Assembly: GCF_900142035.1 (NCBI RefSeq)
Contig: NZ_FQZI01000005.1
Location: 124,001-188,000, forward strand
Reading direction: 5' to 3'
Length of the DNA stretch: 64,000 nucleotides
Source of the DNA: Flavobacterium terrae
Lineage (GTDB): Bacteria > Bacteroidota > Bacteroidia > Flavobacteriales > Flavobacteriaceae
Shown here: positions 28,435 to 36,566 of the stretch, piece after piece
Numbering within the stretch: the stretch's first letter is position 1
Layout of the letters: each line of letters begins with the position of its first letter
Translations under genes and position numbers: made by a program
The notes under the pieces: generated by a model
What the model saw: the letters and a program-made list of their open reading frames with translations, nothing else
The model's database searches: none
Told to the model about the DNA's origin: nothing

Positions 28435-28923
28435 ATGATTAATTTCTCAGAAATCAAAACAGAAAATTTAAAAGACACCTTCTATTTGTTTGGTATATTT
28501 TCAACTTTTATTATTAGTATTGTAACCTTAAGTATTGCTATTAAAAATAGAAAAAACTCTTTGCGAGAGAATTTATATAAAGAACAATTTAATTTTGTTT
28601 CAAAATTAACATCTGAATTTTATCATCTTCATTCAGAATTAACTAAAATCAATAACGGTAAAGAGATCGCAATAAATGAAATTGAAGAAAAAATTGAAAA
28701 TATTTTTAGTGTAATGTTTTCAAACACTCATCTCGGTTGCGATAATGTATTAATTAAAGCTTCTACAACTTTAGATTCCGTAAATGTTTTTTTAAAAAGC
28801 TCTGAAACTAAAAAAGAAACATTTGAAAATTATTTTAAAAATTTCGGGGAGTTAACCAATATAATTAGAAATCAAATGGGAGTTCATCCATTATCTAAAG
28901 AAAATGAAAAATTATTTAGATAA
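28435..28923 (+). CDS. uncharacterised membrane-anchored protein
   Basis: A 162-residue protein not recognised as a known family. One transmembrane helix near 17-37 (FYLFGIFSTFIISIVTLSIAI) is followed by a basic turn KNRKNS and a helical, charged cytoplasmic domain with conserved-looking FYHLHSELTKI. It opens the accessory stretch of small hypothetical genes after lysA. Codon use is AT-rich like its neighbours. Confidence 0.55.
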   Translation: MINFSEIKTENLKDTFYLFGIFSTFIISIVTLSIAIKNRKNSLRENLYKEQFNFVSKLTSEFYHLHSELTKINNGKEIAINEIEEKIENIFSVMFSNTHLGCDNVLIKASTTLDSVNVFLKSSETKKETFENYFKNFGELTNIIRNQMGVHPLSKENEKLFR

Positions 28924-28983
28924 AATCAAGCTACATTTTTATGTTTAACATTGCAATAAGTCAAAAAATGAATTAACCCTATT

Positions 28984-29004
28984 GTACGGAAATATTTTCA
29001 GTAC
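28984..29004. repeat. degenerate copy of the ACGGAAATATTT hairpin repeat
   Basis: An imperfect 21-base palindrome starting GTACGGAAATATTT and ending AGTAC. The stretch from 28977 resembles the repeat at 57418-57452 over about 35 bases, including the flanking CCCWAT and CTG/CAG-AAAG. It lies between two small hypothetical genes. Confidence 0.5.
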
Positions 29005-29061
29005 TCAGAAAAGTGATATAAAGACGAAAATGCATTTACTAAAGACCTTGAAAAATATTAA

Positions 29062-29352
29062 ATGAAGAAAATATTAATTGGAACGGTTTACTCAATCATT
29101 GCTTTTGCTATAATATCATATATTACAGTAATGTGTTCTTTATTATCCACTACTCTCGGTGATTTAGGTAAACCTGTAACAAATATTGGTTTCCCTTTAA
29201 AGTATTATTACCAGTTTTGGTGTCGAGGTTCTGACTCACCAAATTGCGGCTGGAAATTAGAATATTTCATTTATGACTGTTTAATCACTTGGGTAATTAC
29301 TCTTGTTATTTATTTTCTTTTAACGAGGAACAAAAAGCATAACTGTAAGTAG
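29062..29352 (+). CDS. small two-helix membrane protein
   Basis: A 96-residue protein of unknown family: helix 1 at about 5-30 (IIAFAIISYITVMCSLL), a loop with CRGSDSPNCGW that could form a disulfide outside the cytoplasm, and helix 2 at about 68-88 (CLITWVITLVIYFLL), ending in a basic tail. No motif points to a role. Confidence 0.55.
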   Translation: MKKILIGTVYSIIAFAIISYITVMCSLLSTTLGDLGKPVTNIGFPLKYYYQFWCRGSDSPNCGWKLEYFIYDCLITWVITLVIYFLLTRNKKHNCK

Positions 29353-29550
29353 AATGGTTAGCAATAATTACTAAACAATCTATTTTGAAAAACACTTAAG
29401 AATCTTAAATTCTCGAATTATGATTTGAATTTAAACAACAAATTAAAAATTATTGCTTTAAAAGAAATGTGTAAAAAAGAAATCAAAAAAAGATTTTGAA
29501 CAATTATAAATCCTAAATTGAACTACTTACAAACTAGATAAAAACATAAT

Positions 29551-30048
29551 ATGAAGATACATTTAACATTAGCAATTTCATTATTATTTTCTATAAATAA
29601 TTTTAGTCAAAACAACAGAAAAGCGTTTACACTAGAAATTGCTGCAAATGAAACTCAACAATATAAAGCTGAAATACCTGAAAGCCCTTATTTTGTTAAG
29701 GAAAAAATACTTCAAATATATTGTGGAGAAAAAGTTTTTATCGAATGTGAAATTGCAAAAGATACAATTTCAACGATGAAAATAGTTGAGAAAAATATCA
29801 ATCCAAAAAAGACAATTGAAATTGAATTTACTCAGGACAGTAAAGATAGAAAAGACATAAGCACGATGCTTGTAGTTAAAAATCCTTTTGATAAAAAACT
29901 AAATTACAATGCAATTATGTATACACCAATAAGTCAAACATGGAAACCAACCAGTATAATTCCAATTAGACCTAAACTACAGAATTTTGAAACTTGGCCA
30001 CATGCAATTATAACTCTTGTTCTGGAAGGGTGGCGCTTTGAAAATTAA
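29551..30048 (+). CDS. uncharacterised exported protein
   Basis: A 165-residue protein with signal peptide (about 1-20, INNFSQ/NN). The mature part is predominantly beta (FTLEIAANETQQYKAEIPES, IEIEFTQDSK). No family recognised. About 200 AT-rich bases without features lie upstream and 39 bases separate it from the DUF1801 fragment. Confidence 0.55.
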   Translation: MKIHLTLAISLLFSINNFSQNNRKAFTLEIAANETQQYKAEIPESPYFVKEKILQIYCGEKVFIECEIAKDTISTMKIVEKNINPKKTIEIEFTQDSKDRKDISTMLVVKNPFDKKLNYNAIMYTPISQTWKPTSIIPIRPKLQNFETWPHAIITLVLEGWRFEN

Positions 30049-30087
30049 GCATAAAATATAACACAGATTAAATTCAATATCAGAACT

Positions 30088-30210
30088 ATGGCAAAAAACA
30101 AAACAACAGCTACAGAAATCAACGTCATCGACTTTATCAATTCGTATGTTAATAATGAGCAAGAATTTTTAAAAAACAAACCAAACGATAAATTATGGAT
30201 AATGAATTAG
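30088..30210 (+). pseudogene. 5' fragment of a DUF1801 gene
   Basis: Forty codons beginning MAKNKTTATEINVIDFINSY. The first 23 or so match the intact DUF1801 gene at 30628 (MAKNKTTATEVHVIDFINSY); after VNNEQ the similarity stops and a stop follows. The shared DNA is about 85% identical, so this is an old partial duplication rather than a recent one. It overlaps the start of the Coa1-like pseudogene by 16 bases. Confidence 0.7.
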
Positions 30211-30620
30211 TTGTAAAAAGGAATTGGTGGAATTGAAACTGGAAATGGTTTGTTCCGCTTTCAGGATTTATATTAATAATTTTTATAATCCTTATTTCTA
30301 GTATAAATGATTTATCTGATTTTGCACAGACTTATGCTGATCCATCAATTTATCAAAACGCTATAAATCAGGCTAACAAAAACGAAAATGTTATTCTAAG
30401 TTTAGGAGAATTGCAACCAATCGATAATTTAGCTATTTTAGAAGGTAATTCTTCTTACTCAAATGACAATAAAACTGCAAGTATAAGTGTGCGTGTGAAT
30501 GGAACAAATGGAAAAGCAAAAATGGATATTGTTGCGAATAAGATTGAGAATAAATGGGAATATCAAAAAATTAGAATTAGGATTAAAAAATCAAACAAAG
30601 AAATTGAAGTAATAAACTAA
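30195..30620 (+). pseudogene. Coa1-like gene with an in-frame stop at codon 14
   Basis: One continuous frame of 142 codons (MDNELVVKRNWWN, stop, NWKWFVPLSGF...) broken only by TGA at 30234-30236. The layout (basic aromatic N-terminus, one transmembrane helix, then LGELQPIDNLAILEG and a beta-rich end) is that of flavobacterial proteins named for the cytochrome oxidase assembly factor Coa1. In relatives I recall a basic residue at the stop position, so an AGA, CGA or AAA to TGA change is likely. No ATG occurs soon after the stop. Inactive unless the stop is a sequencing error. Confidence 0.7.
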
Positions 30621-30627
30621 CACAACT

Positions 30628-31065
30628 ATGGCCAAAAACAAAACCACAGCTACAGAAGTTCATGTCATCGACTTTATCAATTCGTATGTAGATACTGAGC
30701 AAAAAAAGGCAGATAGCTTACAACTTATTGCATTAATGAGTGAATGGTCAGGTTTTGAGCCTAAAATGTGGGGGCCAACTATCATTGGATTTGGGAGTTA
30801 TCATTATAAATACGCCAGCGGTCATGAAGGTGACGCGCCGTTAATTGGATTTTCACCACGAAAAGCGGAGTTTTCGTTGTATGTTTTTTCAGCCACAGAA
30901 GAGAACAAACATTTGTTAGACAATCTTGGCAAATTCAAAATGGGTAAAGCCTGCATATACATAAAAAAACTATCAGACATCAACATTGATGCTTTAAAAA
31001 AGATATGCGAAGCAACTTTTGACTATCTTGAAAAACTTCATGAATGCGCTTGCAGACAAAAATAA
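30628..31065 (+). CDS. DUF1801 protein
   Basis: A 145-residue protein of the DUF1801 (YdhG-like) family: WGPTIIGFGSYHYKYASG, then PLIGFSPRKAEFSLYV and KACIYIKKLSDINID are the usual conserved blocks. Members are small cytoplasmic proteins of unknown function. A truncated relative lies 540 bases upstream. The next gene begins 2 bases after its stop. Confidence 0.85.
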   Translation: MAKNKTTATEVHVIDFINSYVDTEQKKADSLQLIALMSEWSGFEPKMWGPTIIGFGSYHYKYASGHEGDAPLIGFSPRKAEFSLYVFSATEENKHLLDNLGKFKMGKACIYIKKLSDINIDALKKICEATFDYLEKLHECACRQK

Positions 31066-31067
31066 AC

Positions 31068-31657
31068 ATGAACAAATACTTTAAAATTTTCGTTTTAGCT
31101 TTTTCATTATTAGCAACTGGAGAATCATTCTGTCAGCAAGTAAAAAACAATTATACTAAAACTATCTACTCTATTGAAGGTGATTTAAATCGTGATGGAA
31201 TTGCTGATTTAGTTACAGTAAAACAAGACTCTGCAAGTAAATACAAACCACATTTATTGGAAATTAAGTTTAAAAAAAGTGATGGTCAATACGAAATCGT
31301 ATTTACATCTGAAAAAACGTTATGGGAAATTTACCCAGATGGCGACTATAATACAGCTGCTCATTTAGAAGATTTGCAAATAAAAAAAGGGTAATAATAT
31401 TCACCAATCAATATATAAGAGGTAACACTAAGCATAAATTTAGATATCAAAACGGAAATTTTGAATTGATTGGCTATACTGCAAATGGAGGCGGGCCTGG
31501 TCTGGTAGATTATGTAGACTACAATTTGATAACAGGAACAAAAATTACACATTACAACCCGTCTGATGATCCTAAAATTAAGAAAAAGACAACTATAGAA
31601 AAAATATCTCCGCTTCCTAAGTTACAAGATTTAAAACCACTTTCATTTGATTACTAA
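31068..31657 (+). pseudogene. frameshifted exported protein with slippery A7 tract
   Basis: The first 108 codons (MNKYFKIFVLAFSLLATG, signal peptide cut near SFCQ) include the calcium-loop-like GDLNRDGIADLVTV and stop at 31392. The protein appears to continue in the -1 frame for 89 more residues (FTNQYIRGN..., GGGPGLVDYVDYN...) to 31657. The switch falls at seven A (31382-31388) before GGG TAA. One A missing, a sequencing indel, or -1 slippage at A-AAA-AAA would all explain it; the joined product is about 196 residues. Family unknown. Confidence 0.65.
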
Positions 31658-31798
31658 ATCAAATTTTAAAAACCTTTCTTTAAAAAAAAATAATAATCTT
31701 CCTTACTTTTGCACAAAATGTCGCTACAAAATATCTAAGATTTGAGTATCCAAAAGCTACATTATTAAATTAATTATCACTTAAGGATAGACATCTAA

Positions 31799-33235
31799 AT
31801 GCTTTTTAACTCATTAAATTTTGCAATTTTCTTACCAATAGTTTTTATTCTCTATTGGTTTGTAGCAAAAAATAATGTAAAATTTCAAAATGTCTTATTA
31901 CTTATAGCAAGTTACTTTTTCTATGCTTGTTGGGATTGGCGTTTTATGTTTTTACTGATGTTTTCTACTTTGTTGGATTATGTAACTGGGTTAAAAATGC
32001 AAAATGCAGAGAATCAAAAAGGAAAGCGTTTTTGGTTTTGGCTTAGTATCATTACAAACCTTGGTTTTCTGGCTGTTTTTAAATATTACAATTTTTTTGC
32101 TGAATCTTTTACTAAAGTAGTATCACAAATTGGCTGGGAAATTAGTCCAATGCTAATAAATGTAATTTTACCTGTTGGAATTTCATTTTACACATTTCAT
32201 GGATTATCTTATGTAATTGATATTTACAATAACAAAATCAAAGCTGAAAAAAACATTATTGACTATGCAGTATTTGTAAGTTTCTTTCCTTTACTCGTAG
32301 CTGGACCAATTGAAAGAGCCACGCACCTACTTCCTCAAATCAAAAAAGAAAGAAAGTTTGATTACACAAAATCTGTAGATGGATTAAGACAGATTCTTTG
32401 GGGATTATTCAAAAAAATAGTTATTGCAGATAGTTGTGCTGAATATGTTAATTTAACTTTTAACAGTTCTATTGAAGTTTCAGGAATTGACTTACTTATT
32501 GGAGCATTCTTTTTTTCTTTTCAGATTTATGGAGATTTTTCTGGTTACTCTGATATCGCCTTAGGAACTGCCAGATTGTTTGGGATTGATTTATTAAGAA
32601 ATTTTGCTTTCCCATACTTTTCTAGAGATATCGCTGAATTTTGGAGACGTTGGCACATTTCATTATCATCTTGGTTTAAAGACTATTTATACATACCACT
32701 AGGCGGTAGTAAGGGTGGAAATTGGATGCGAATAAGAAATACTTTCATCATTTTTATTGTAAGTGGATTTTGGCATGGAGCCAATTGGACATTCATTGCT
32801 TGGGGCATTTTAAATGCTCTTTTTATCATGCCCTCAATTCTATTTAAAAGCAATAGAAACAATATTGAAATTGTTGCCAAAGGAAAATATCTACCTTCAT
32901 TAAAAGATTTTATTCAAATTAGTATCACTTTTACTTTGGTCACTTTTTTATGGATATTTTTTAGAGCTGAAAATATTACTCATGCCTTTAACTATATTTA
33001 TAATATCTTTTCAATATCATTTTTCACAATACCAACTATTCTTTCTAAAAGATTAGCATTATTAATTACATTTTTAATGTTTATTGAGTGGGTTGGAAGA
33101 GATGAACAATATGCTATCGCTAAAATAGGCTTGCAATGGAATAAGATTATGAGATGGAGTTTTTATCTTGCTATAGCTTACACGGTTATGCTTCATTTTG
33201 GGTCAAAAGAAGAATTTATTTACTTCCAATTTTAA
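31799..33235 (+). CDS. MBOAT-family O-acyltransferase (AlgI-like)
   Basis: A 478-residue polytopic membrane enzyme. AlgI-type motifs: SFYTFHGLSYVIDIY near 135-150, FWRRWHISLSSWFKDYLYIPLG near 280-302, and the catalytic His326 in SGFWHGANWTF. AlgI-like MBOATs pass acetyl groups across the membrane for glycan O-acetylation with a periplasmic SGNH partner; the gene 5 bases downstream fits that partner. No polysaccharide genes are nearby, so the acceptor is unknown. Confidence 0.93.
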   Translation: MLFNSLNFAIFLPIVFILYWFVAKNNVKFQNVLLLIASYFFYACWDWRFMFLLMFSTLLDYVTGLKMQNAENQKGKRFWFWLSIITNLGFLAVFKYYNFFAESFTKVVSQIGWEISPMLINVILPVGISFYTFHGLSYVIDIYNNKIKAEKNIIDYAVFVSFFPLLVAGPIERATHLLPQIKKERKFDYTKSVDGLRQILWGLFKKIVIADSCAEYVNLTFNSSIEVSGIDLLIGAFFFSFQIYGDFSGYSDIALGTARLFGIDLLRNFAFPYFSRDIAEFWRRWHISLSSWFKDYLYIPLGGSKGGNWMRIRNTFIIFIVSGFWHGANWTFIAWGILNALFIMPSILFKSNRNNIEIVAKGKYLPSLKDFIQISITFTLVTFLWIFFRAENITHAFNYIYNIFSISFFTIPTILSKRLALLITFLMFIEWVGRDEQYAIAKIGLQWNKIMRWSFYLAIAYTVMLHFGSKEEFIYFQF

Positions 33236-33239
33236 AGCT

Positions 33240-34154
33240 ATGAAAAAATTAATTAAACAAGTATTTATTTTCACCTTTATTATTACTGTTCTTTTTACAA
33301 TAACTCTTTTAAGAGCAAATAATGGTTATAGTGATCCTTTCTATAAAAGATTTACATCTCCTAAACAGGAAAGTTTAATAATTGGAACTTCAAAGGCAGC
33401 ACAAGGACTACAACCTAGTGCTTTTAAAAAATATTTCAGTAAAAACATTTATAACTATTCATTCACTATAGTCCACAGCCCATATGGAATAGTATATTAC
33501 AACAGTATAAAAAAGAAGCTTAAAGAAAATACAAAAAATGGTTTGTTTATTCTAACAGTTGATCCATGGAGTATTTCGAGTAATACCAAAAATCCGAACG
33601 ATTCAAAAAATTTTACTGAAAATGATTTATGTTTAGCTTACACCTCAAGTGTGAATATCAATCCAAATTTAGAATACATATTTGAAAAATTTTCCGGCAA
33701 ATATTACAAACTATTTAGTCAAACAGACAAAAGCATGTTCTTACATGATGATGGATGGCTTGAAGTAACTGCAGAAATGGATTCATTATCAGTTACTAAA
33801 AGGAAAAATGAAAAAATAAATACTTATAAAAAAGAAAATCTTCCAAACTTTAAACTTTCAGAATTCAGATTAAAATATTTGAAAAAAACCATTCAATTTT
33901 TAAAATTACATGGGGATGTATATTTGCTTAGAATGCCTATACATCCAGATTTTTTTAAATTAGAACAAAAATTAATGCCTCAGTTTAACGAGGTAATTTC
34001 AGAAATAGTTCCTTTAACAAACGGGTACTTAGATTTAACTACTACAAATTCTAAATACACATATATTGATGGAATCCACTTATGGAAAGAATCTGGCTTA
34101 TTAGTTTCTGAAGTGGTTGCAAATTGGGTTGCTAAAAAGGAAAAATCAGAATAA
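33240..34154 (+). CDS. SGNH/AlgX-like membrane-anchored acyltransferase partner
   Basis: A 304-residue protein from the ATG at 33240, with one N-terminal helix (VFIFTFIITVLFTITLL) and an extracytoplasmic domain. IIGTSKAAQG near 47-56 stands where the GDS block of SGNH enzymes would be, and YIDGIHLW near the C-terminus supplies the DxxH pair. It follows the MBOAT gene by 4 bases and probably transfers the acyl group delivered by it. The frame is open 14 codons upstream, inside the MBOAT gene, so the later ATG is preferred. Confidence 0.75.
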   Translation: MKKLIKQVFIFTFIITVLFTITLLRANNGYSDPFYKRFTSPKQESLIIGTSKAAQGLQPSAFKKYFSKNIYNYSFTIVHSPYGIVYYNSIKKKLKENTKNGLFILTVDPWSISSNTKNPNDSKNFTENDLCLAYTSSVNINPNLEYIFEKFSGKYYKLFSQTDKSMFLHDDGWLEVTAEMDSLSVTKRKNEKINTYKKENLPNFKLSEFRLKYLKKTIQFLKLHGDVYLLRMPIHPDFFKLEQKLMPQFNEVISEIVPLTNGYLDLTTTNSKYTYIDGIHLWKESGLLVSEVVANWVAKKEKSE

Positions 34155-34234
34155 TTCTAATAAATAATTCCTTCTAATCTTTAAAAAAAATTATTACTCT
34201 TTCAATTTCAAAAAATAAAAAAACTTAAAAACAT

Positions 34235-34265
34235 TTGCGCAACCGAATAGTTTCATTTATATTTG
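34235..34265 (+). promoter_or_regulatory. promoter of the ArsR/SRPBCC operon
   Basis: TTG at 34235-34237, a 20-base spacer, and the -7 box TATATTTG at 34258-34265: the best promoter match in the window. The two copies of the presumed operator lie in the spacer and just past the -7 box. Confidence 0.65.
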
Positions 34266-34282
34266 CAACTGAATGGTTTCGT
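34239..34282 (+). repeat. tandem operator-like repeat in front of the ArsR gene
   Basis: Two 18-base direct copies, 34239-34256 (GCAACCGAATAGTTTCAT) and 34265-34282 (GCAACTGAATGGTTTCGT), match in 15 of 18 positions and are 26 bases apart. Each approximates the palindrome AACCGAATGGTT, the left half being exact in the first and the right half in the second. One covers the -33/-7 spacer, the other the transcription start, as expected for repression by a dimeric regulator. Confidence 0.6.
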
Positions 34283-34299
34283 AATTTAATTTTAAACCA

Positions 34300-34626
34300 A
34301 TGAGAAGAGATGTTTTTCAGGCGATAGCAGATCCCACAAGAAGAGCCATTATCGCCTTAATAGCAATAGAGGCAATGACTCCTAATGCTATAGCAGATAA
34401 TTTTAATACGACAAGGCAAGCGGTTTCAAAACACTTACGTATTTTGACTGAATGTGAACTGGTAAAACAAGAACACCAAGGCCGAGAAATTTATTATTCT
34501 CTCCAGATTGATAAAATGAAAGAAATAGACAACTGGCTGGAACAATACCGAAAAATTTGGGAAACCAGTTTTAATCAACTTGATAATCTATTAACAACTA
34601 TTAAAAAAAATAACAATGGAAAATAA
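34300..34626 (+). CDS. ArsR-family winged-helix repressor
   Basis: A 108-residue ArsR/SmtB-type regulator: [16 protein letters not shown], then the recognition helix in [20 protein letters not shown] and the wing [11 protein letters not shown]. The Cys/His sets of metal sensors are absent (only one Cys), which fits the non-metal subgroup commonly paired with SRPBCC genes. The gene overlaps the SRPBCC gene by 11 bases, and the repeats in its promoter suggest that it represses its own operon. Confidence 0.9.
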   Translation: MRRDVFQAIADPTRRAIIALIAIEAMTPNAIADNFNTTRQAVSKHLRILTECELVKQEHQGREIYYSLQIDKMKEIDNWLEQYRKIWETSFNQLDNLLTTIKKNNNGK

Positions 34627-35110
34627 CTTATTATTCGATTTCATCGTTGACAAAGAGGCGAAAACAATAATCATTAAAAGAGAATTCGCTGCAGAGCTTT
34701 CATTAGTTTGGGATGCCTTTACTACTGCAGAACTGCTTGATCAATGGGTAGCTCCAAAACCTTGGACAGCTAGAACGAAATACATGAATTTTAAAGAAGG
34801 CGGTAAAAGATTTTACGCTATGGTAAGTCCAGATGGTCAGGAATTTTGGGCCATTCAAGAATTTAGTGCTATAAAGCCAAAAACAAATTTTAAAATGTTC
34901 AATGCTTTTGCAGATGAAAATGAAAACCCGCAATTACCAGGTTCAGACTGGGATTATGTTTTTACTGAACTAGAAGGCAAAACGAATGTATGCATTACAA
35001 TCTTCAATGAATCACGTGAACGCATGGAAAAAATGATTGAAATGGGCTTCAAAGAAGGATTTACAGCATCGATCGACAATTTAGAAACTTTGTTAGAAAG
35101 CCTGAAATAA
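34616..35110 (+). CDS. SRPBCC (AHSA1-like) protein
   Basis: A 164-residue protein of the START/Bet v1-like SRPBCC fold, AHSA1 type: [21 protein letters not shown] near the start, then [26 protein letters not shown] and the C-terminal [17 protein letters not shown]. Members bind hydrophobic ligands in a deep cavity; this ligand is unknown. Overlaps its ArsR regulator by 11 bases, a recurrent pair in Bacteroidota. Confidence 0.9.
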   Translation: MENNLLFDFIVDKEAKTIIIKREFAAELSLVWDAFTTAELLDQWVAPKPWTARTKYMNFKEGGKRFYAMVSPDGQEFWAIQEFSAIKPKTNFKMFNAFADENENPQLPGSDWDYVFTELEGKTNVCITIFNESRERMEKMIEMGFKEGFTASIDNLETLLESLK

Positions 35111-35134
35111 TCAAAACTTTATAGCTCACTTATT

Positions 35135-35142
35135 TATATTTG
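35135..35142 (+). promoter_or_regulatory. candidate -7 box (TATATTTG) of the 35199 gene
   Basis: TAnnTTTG match 57 bases before the ATG at 35199. Confidence 0.45.
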
Positions 35143-35198
35143 CACCTATTAATAATAACAAATCTCATGAAAAGTGAGGTAATAACATTTATCTAAAA

Positions 35199-35591
35199 AT
35201 GAAAAAAAACCTATTAACCCTGACCTTTTTATTACTAAGTTACATTGGATTTAGCCAAGACATAAAATTCAAAGATGACTTTGTTTTAATAGATGGCAAA
35301 GAATGCCTTAAAATTAATGATTCAGATCCTAATAATGTATCAATACTTGATTTACAAGGAAATGAAATAGTATTCTTAAAATTCATACACAACAGTAGAT
35401 ACGCAAGACTTTATACCAAAATAACATTTTTAGATCAAAAACTCACATTCACTTCAGCTTCATATATTTTCACTAAAAAATTATTGATTAAAAAATTATT
35501 AGCTGATAACACTTTAGAAAACTGTGCATTGAACAATGAAAAAGTGGAAAAATTTGTTCTAAAATATGATGAAAATGTAGAACGAAATTAA
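35199..35591 (+). CDS. uncharacterised exported protein
   Basis: A 130-residue protein with signal peptide (about 1-19, YIGFSQ/DIK) and a small mixed domain (FVLIDGKECLKIND, SILDLQGNEIVFLKFI). Two Cys (about 31 and 111) could pair after export. No family recognised. It has its own promoter candidate and may be co-transcribed with the lipoprotein 38 bases downstream. Confidence 0.55.
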   Translation: MKKNLLTLTFLLLSYIGFSQDIKFKDDFVLIDGKECLKINDSDPNNVSILDLQGNEIVFLKFIHNSRYARLYTKITFLDQKLTFTSASYIFTKKLLIKKLLADNTLENCALNNEKVEKFVLKYDENVERN

Positions 35592-35628
35592 ACTACACAA
35601 CAAATCATCATTGTAAATATATTGAGAT

Positions 35629-36198
35629 ATGAAAATAGAAAAGTTTTTAGTGTTTTTTATTATGGTTTTTTACTCATGTGATAAACCATACAAAATAATC
35701 AACGATGAAGACTTTACAAAACTTAGTATCCAAAAGAAACTAATCAAAAATTCTAAATACTCAGTGTACATAGCTGGTGATTCTGCATCAGACCCTTATC
35801 CAAATTTATTAGTAAAGTCTAACAAATTATATCTTTTTGATAATGATTGTGAGTTAGTAAATGACTCAATAATTCATTATAATAACCTAGAGTTTATAAT
35901 TGACGAGTATAGTGATTACAGAAAAGAAGGTATTTGGGTTTATACAGACTTCTATACAGAAGGAAATTTTATTTTTAAAACTAATGGAATGAAATTCAAT
36001 TCAGATTCAATCCCTAGAAATTGGAAAGGAAAATTACCAAAACAAGAAGGAATATATTATTTTGAAAACAATAAGCTAAAATTGATTTCAAAAGTCCAAT
36101 CAGAAGAAGAGTTTAAGAAAAACGGAAAAGACGGATTTTATTACATCCCAAATAATGGAAAACTTTTCAAAAAGATTAACCTAGCTAAATTAGATTAG
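35629..36198 (+). CDS. uncharacterised lipoprotein
   Basis: A 189-residue protein with a hydrophobic start (FLVFFIMVFYSC) and lipobox Cys17 followed by DKPYK. The rest is a mixed alpha-beta domain with many Lys/Asn and the phrase RKEGIWVYTDFYTEGNF. No enzymatic motif or family recognised. Confidence 0.55.
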   Translation: MKIEKFLVFFIMVFYSCDKPYKIINDEDFTKLSIQKKLIKNSKYSVYIAGDSASDPYPNLLVKSNKLYLFDNDCELVNDSIIHYNNLEFIIDEYSDYRKEGIWVYTDFYTEGNFIFKTNGMKFNSDSIPRNWKGKLPKQEGIYYFENNKLKLISKVQSEEEFKKNGKDGFYYIPNNGKLFKKINLAKLD

Positions 36199-36229
36199 AG
36201 TTTTAATAGCCATCAAAAAATATTAAATC

Positions 36230-36538
36230 ATGATTAATGTATCTGTCTACTACCAAGTGAAACCTGAATTTGTAGCAACAAATAAAGTAAACATTGAAAA
36301 GTTCTTAAATGACTTTAAAAATCTAGATAGTAATAAATTTAGCTATAGTATTTTTTTAAAAGATGATGGAGTAACTTTTGTTCACAATTCAAGCTATACT
36401 GATGCTGAAATCCAAAAAGAAGTTTTAAATGTTCCATCATTTTTAGAATTTCAAAAACAAAGAGATGATAGTGGATTAAACAATTCTCACAAAGTTGAAG
36501 TCTTAGAATTCATTGGTTCTTCAAAAAAGATTTTATAA
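36230..36538 (+). CDS. small protein with dimeric alpha-beta barrel (ABM-like) pattern
   Basis: A 102-residue protein beginning MINVSVYYQVKPEF, with FSYSIFLKDDGVTFVHNSSY and FLEFQKQRD, the strand-helix order of antibiotic-biosynthesis-monooxygenase-like and related dimeric alpha-beta barrel proteins. No catalytic residue can be named. Ends at a terminator shared with the convergent pafA gene. Confidence 0.55.
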   Translation: MINVSVYYQVKPEFVATNKVNIEKFLNDFKNLDSNKFSYSIFLKDDGVTFVHNSSYTDAEIQKEVLNVPSFLEFQKQRDDSGLNNSHKVEVLEFIGSSKKIL

Positions 36539-36540
36539 TA

Positions 36541-36566
36541 AAAAAGCCCCTTTAAAGAGGCTTTTT
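36541..36566. terminator. terminator between convergent genes
   Basis: Arms AAAAAGCC (36541-36548) and GGCTTTTT (36559-36566), with CTTT/AAAG pairs further inside after one mismatch, followed by T. It directly touches the pafA stop codon and probably serves both strands. Confidence 0.7.

Noticed and set aside
30234..30236. In-frame TGA of the Coa1-like gene read as selenocysteine
   Set aside because: The family has no selenoprotein members known to me, the position appears to hold a basic residue in relatives, and no SECIS-like hairpin or sel genes are seen.
28345..36566. Accessory stretch as a prophage or integrative element
   Set aside because: No integrase, transposase, phage structural gene, tRNA end or att-like direct repeat was found; it looks like a turnover zone of small genes.
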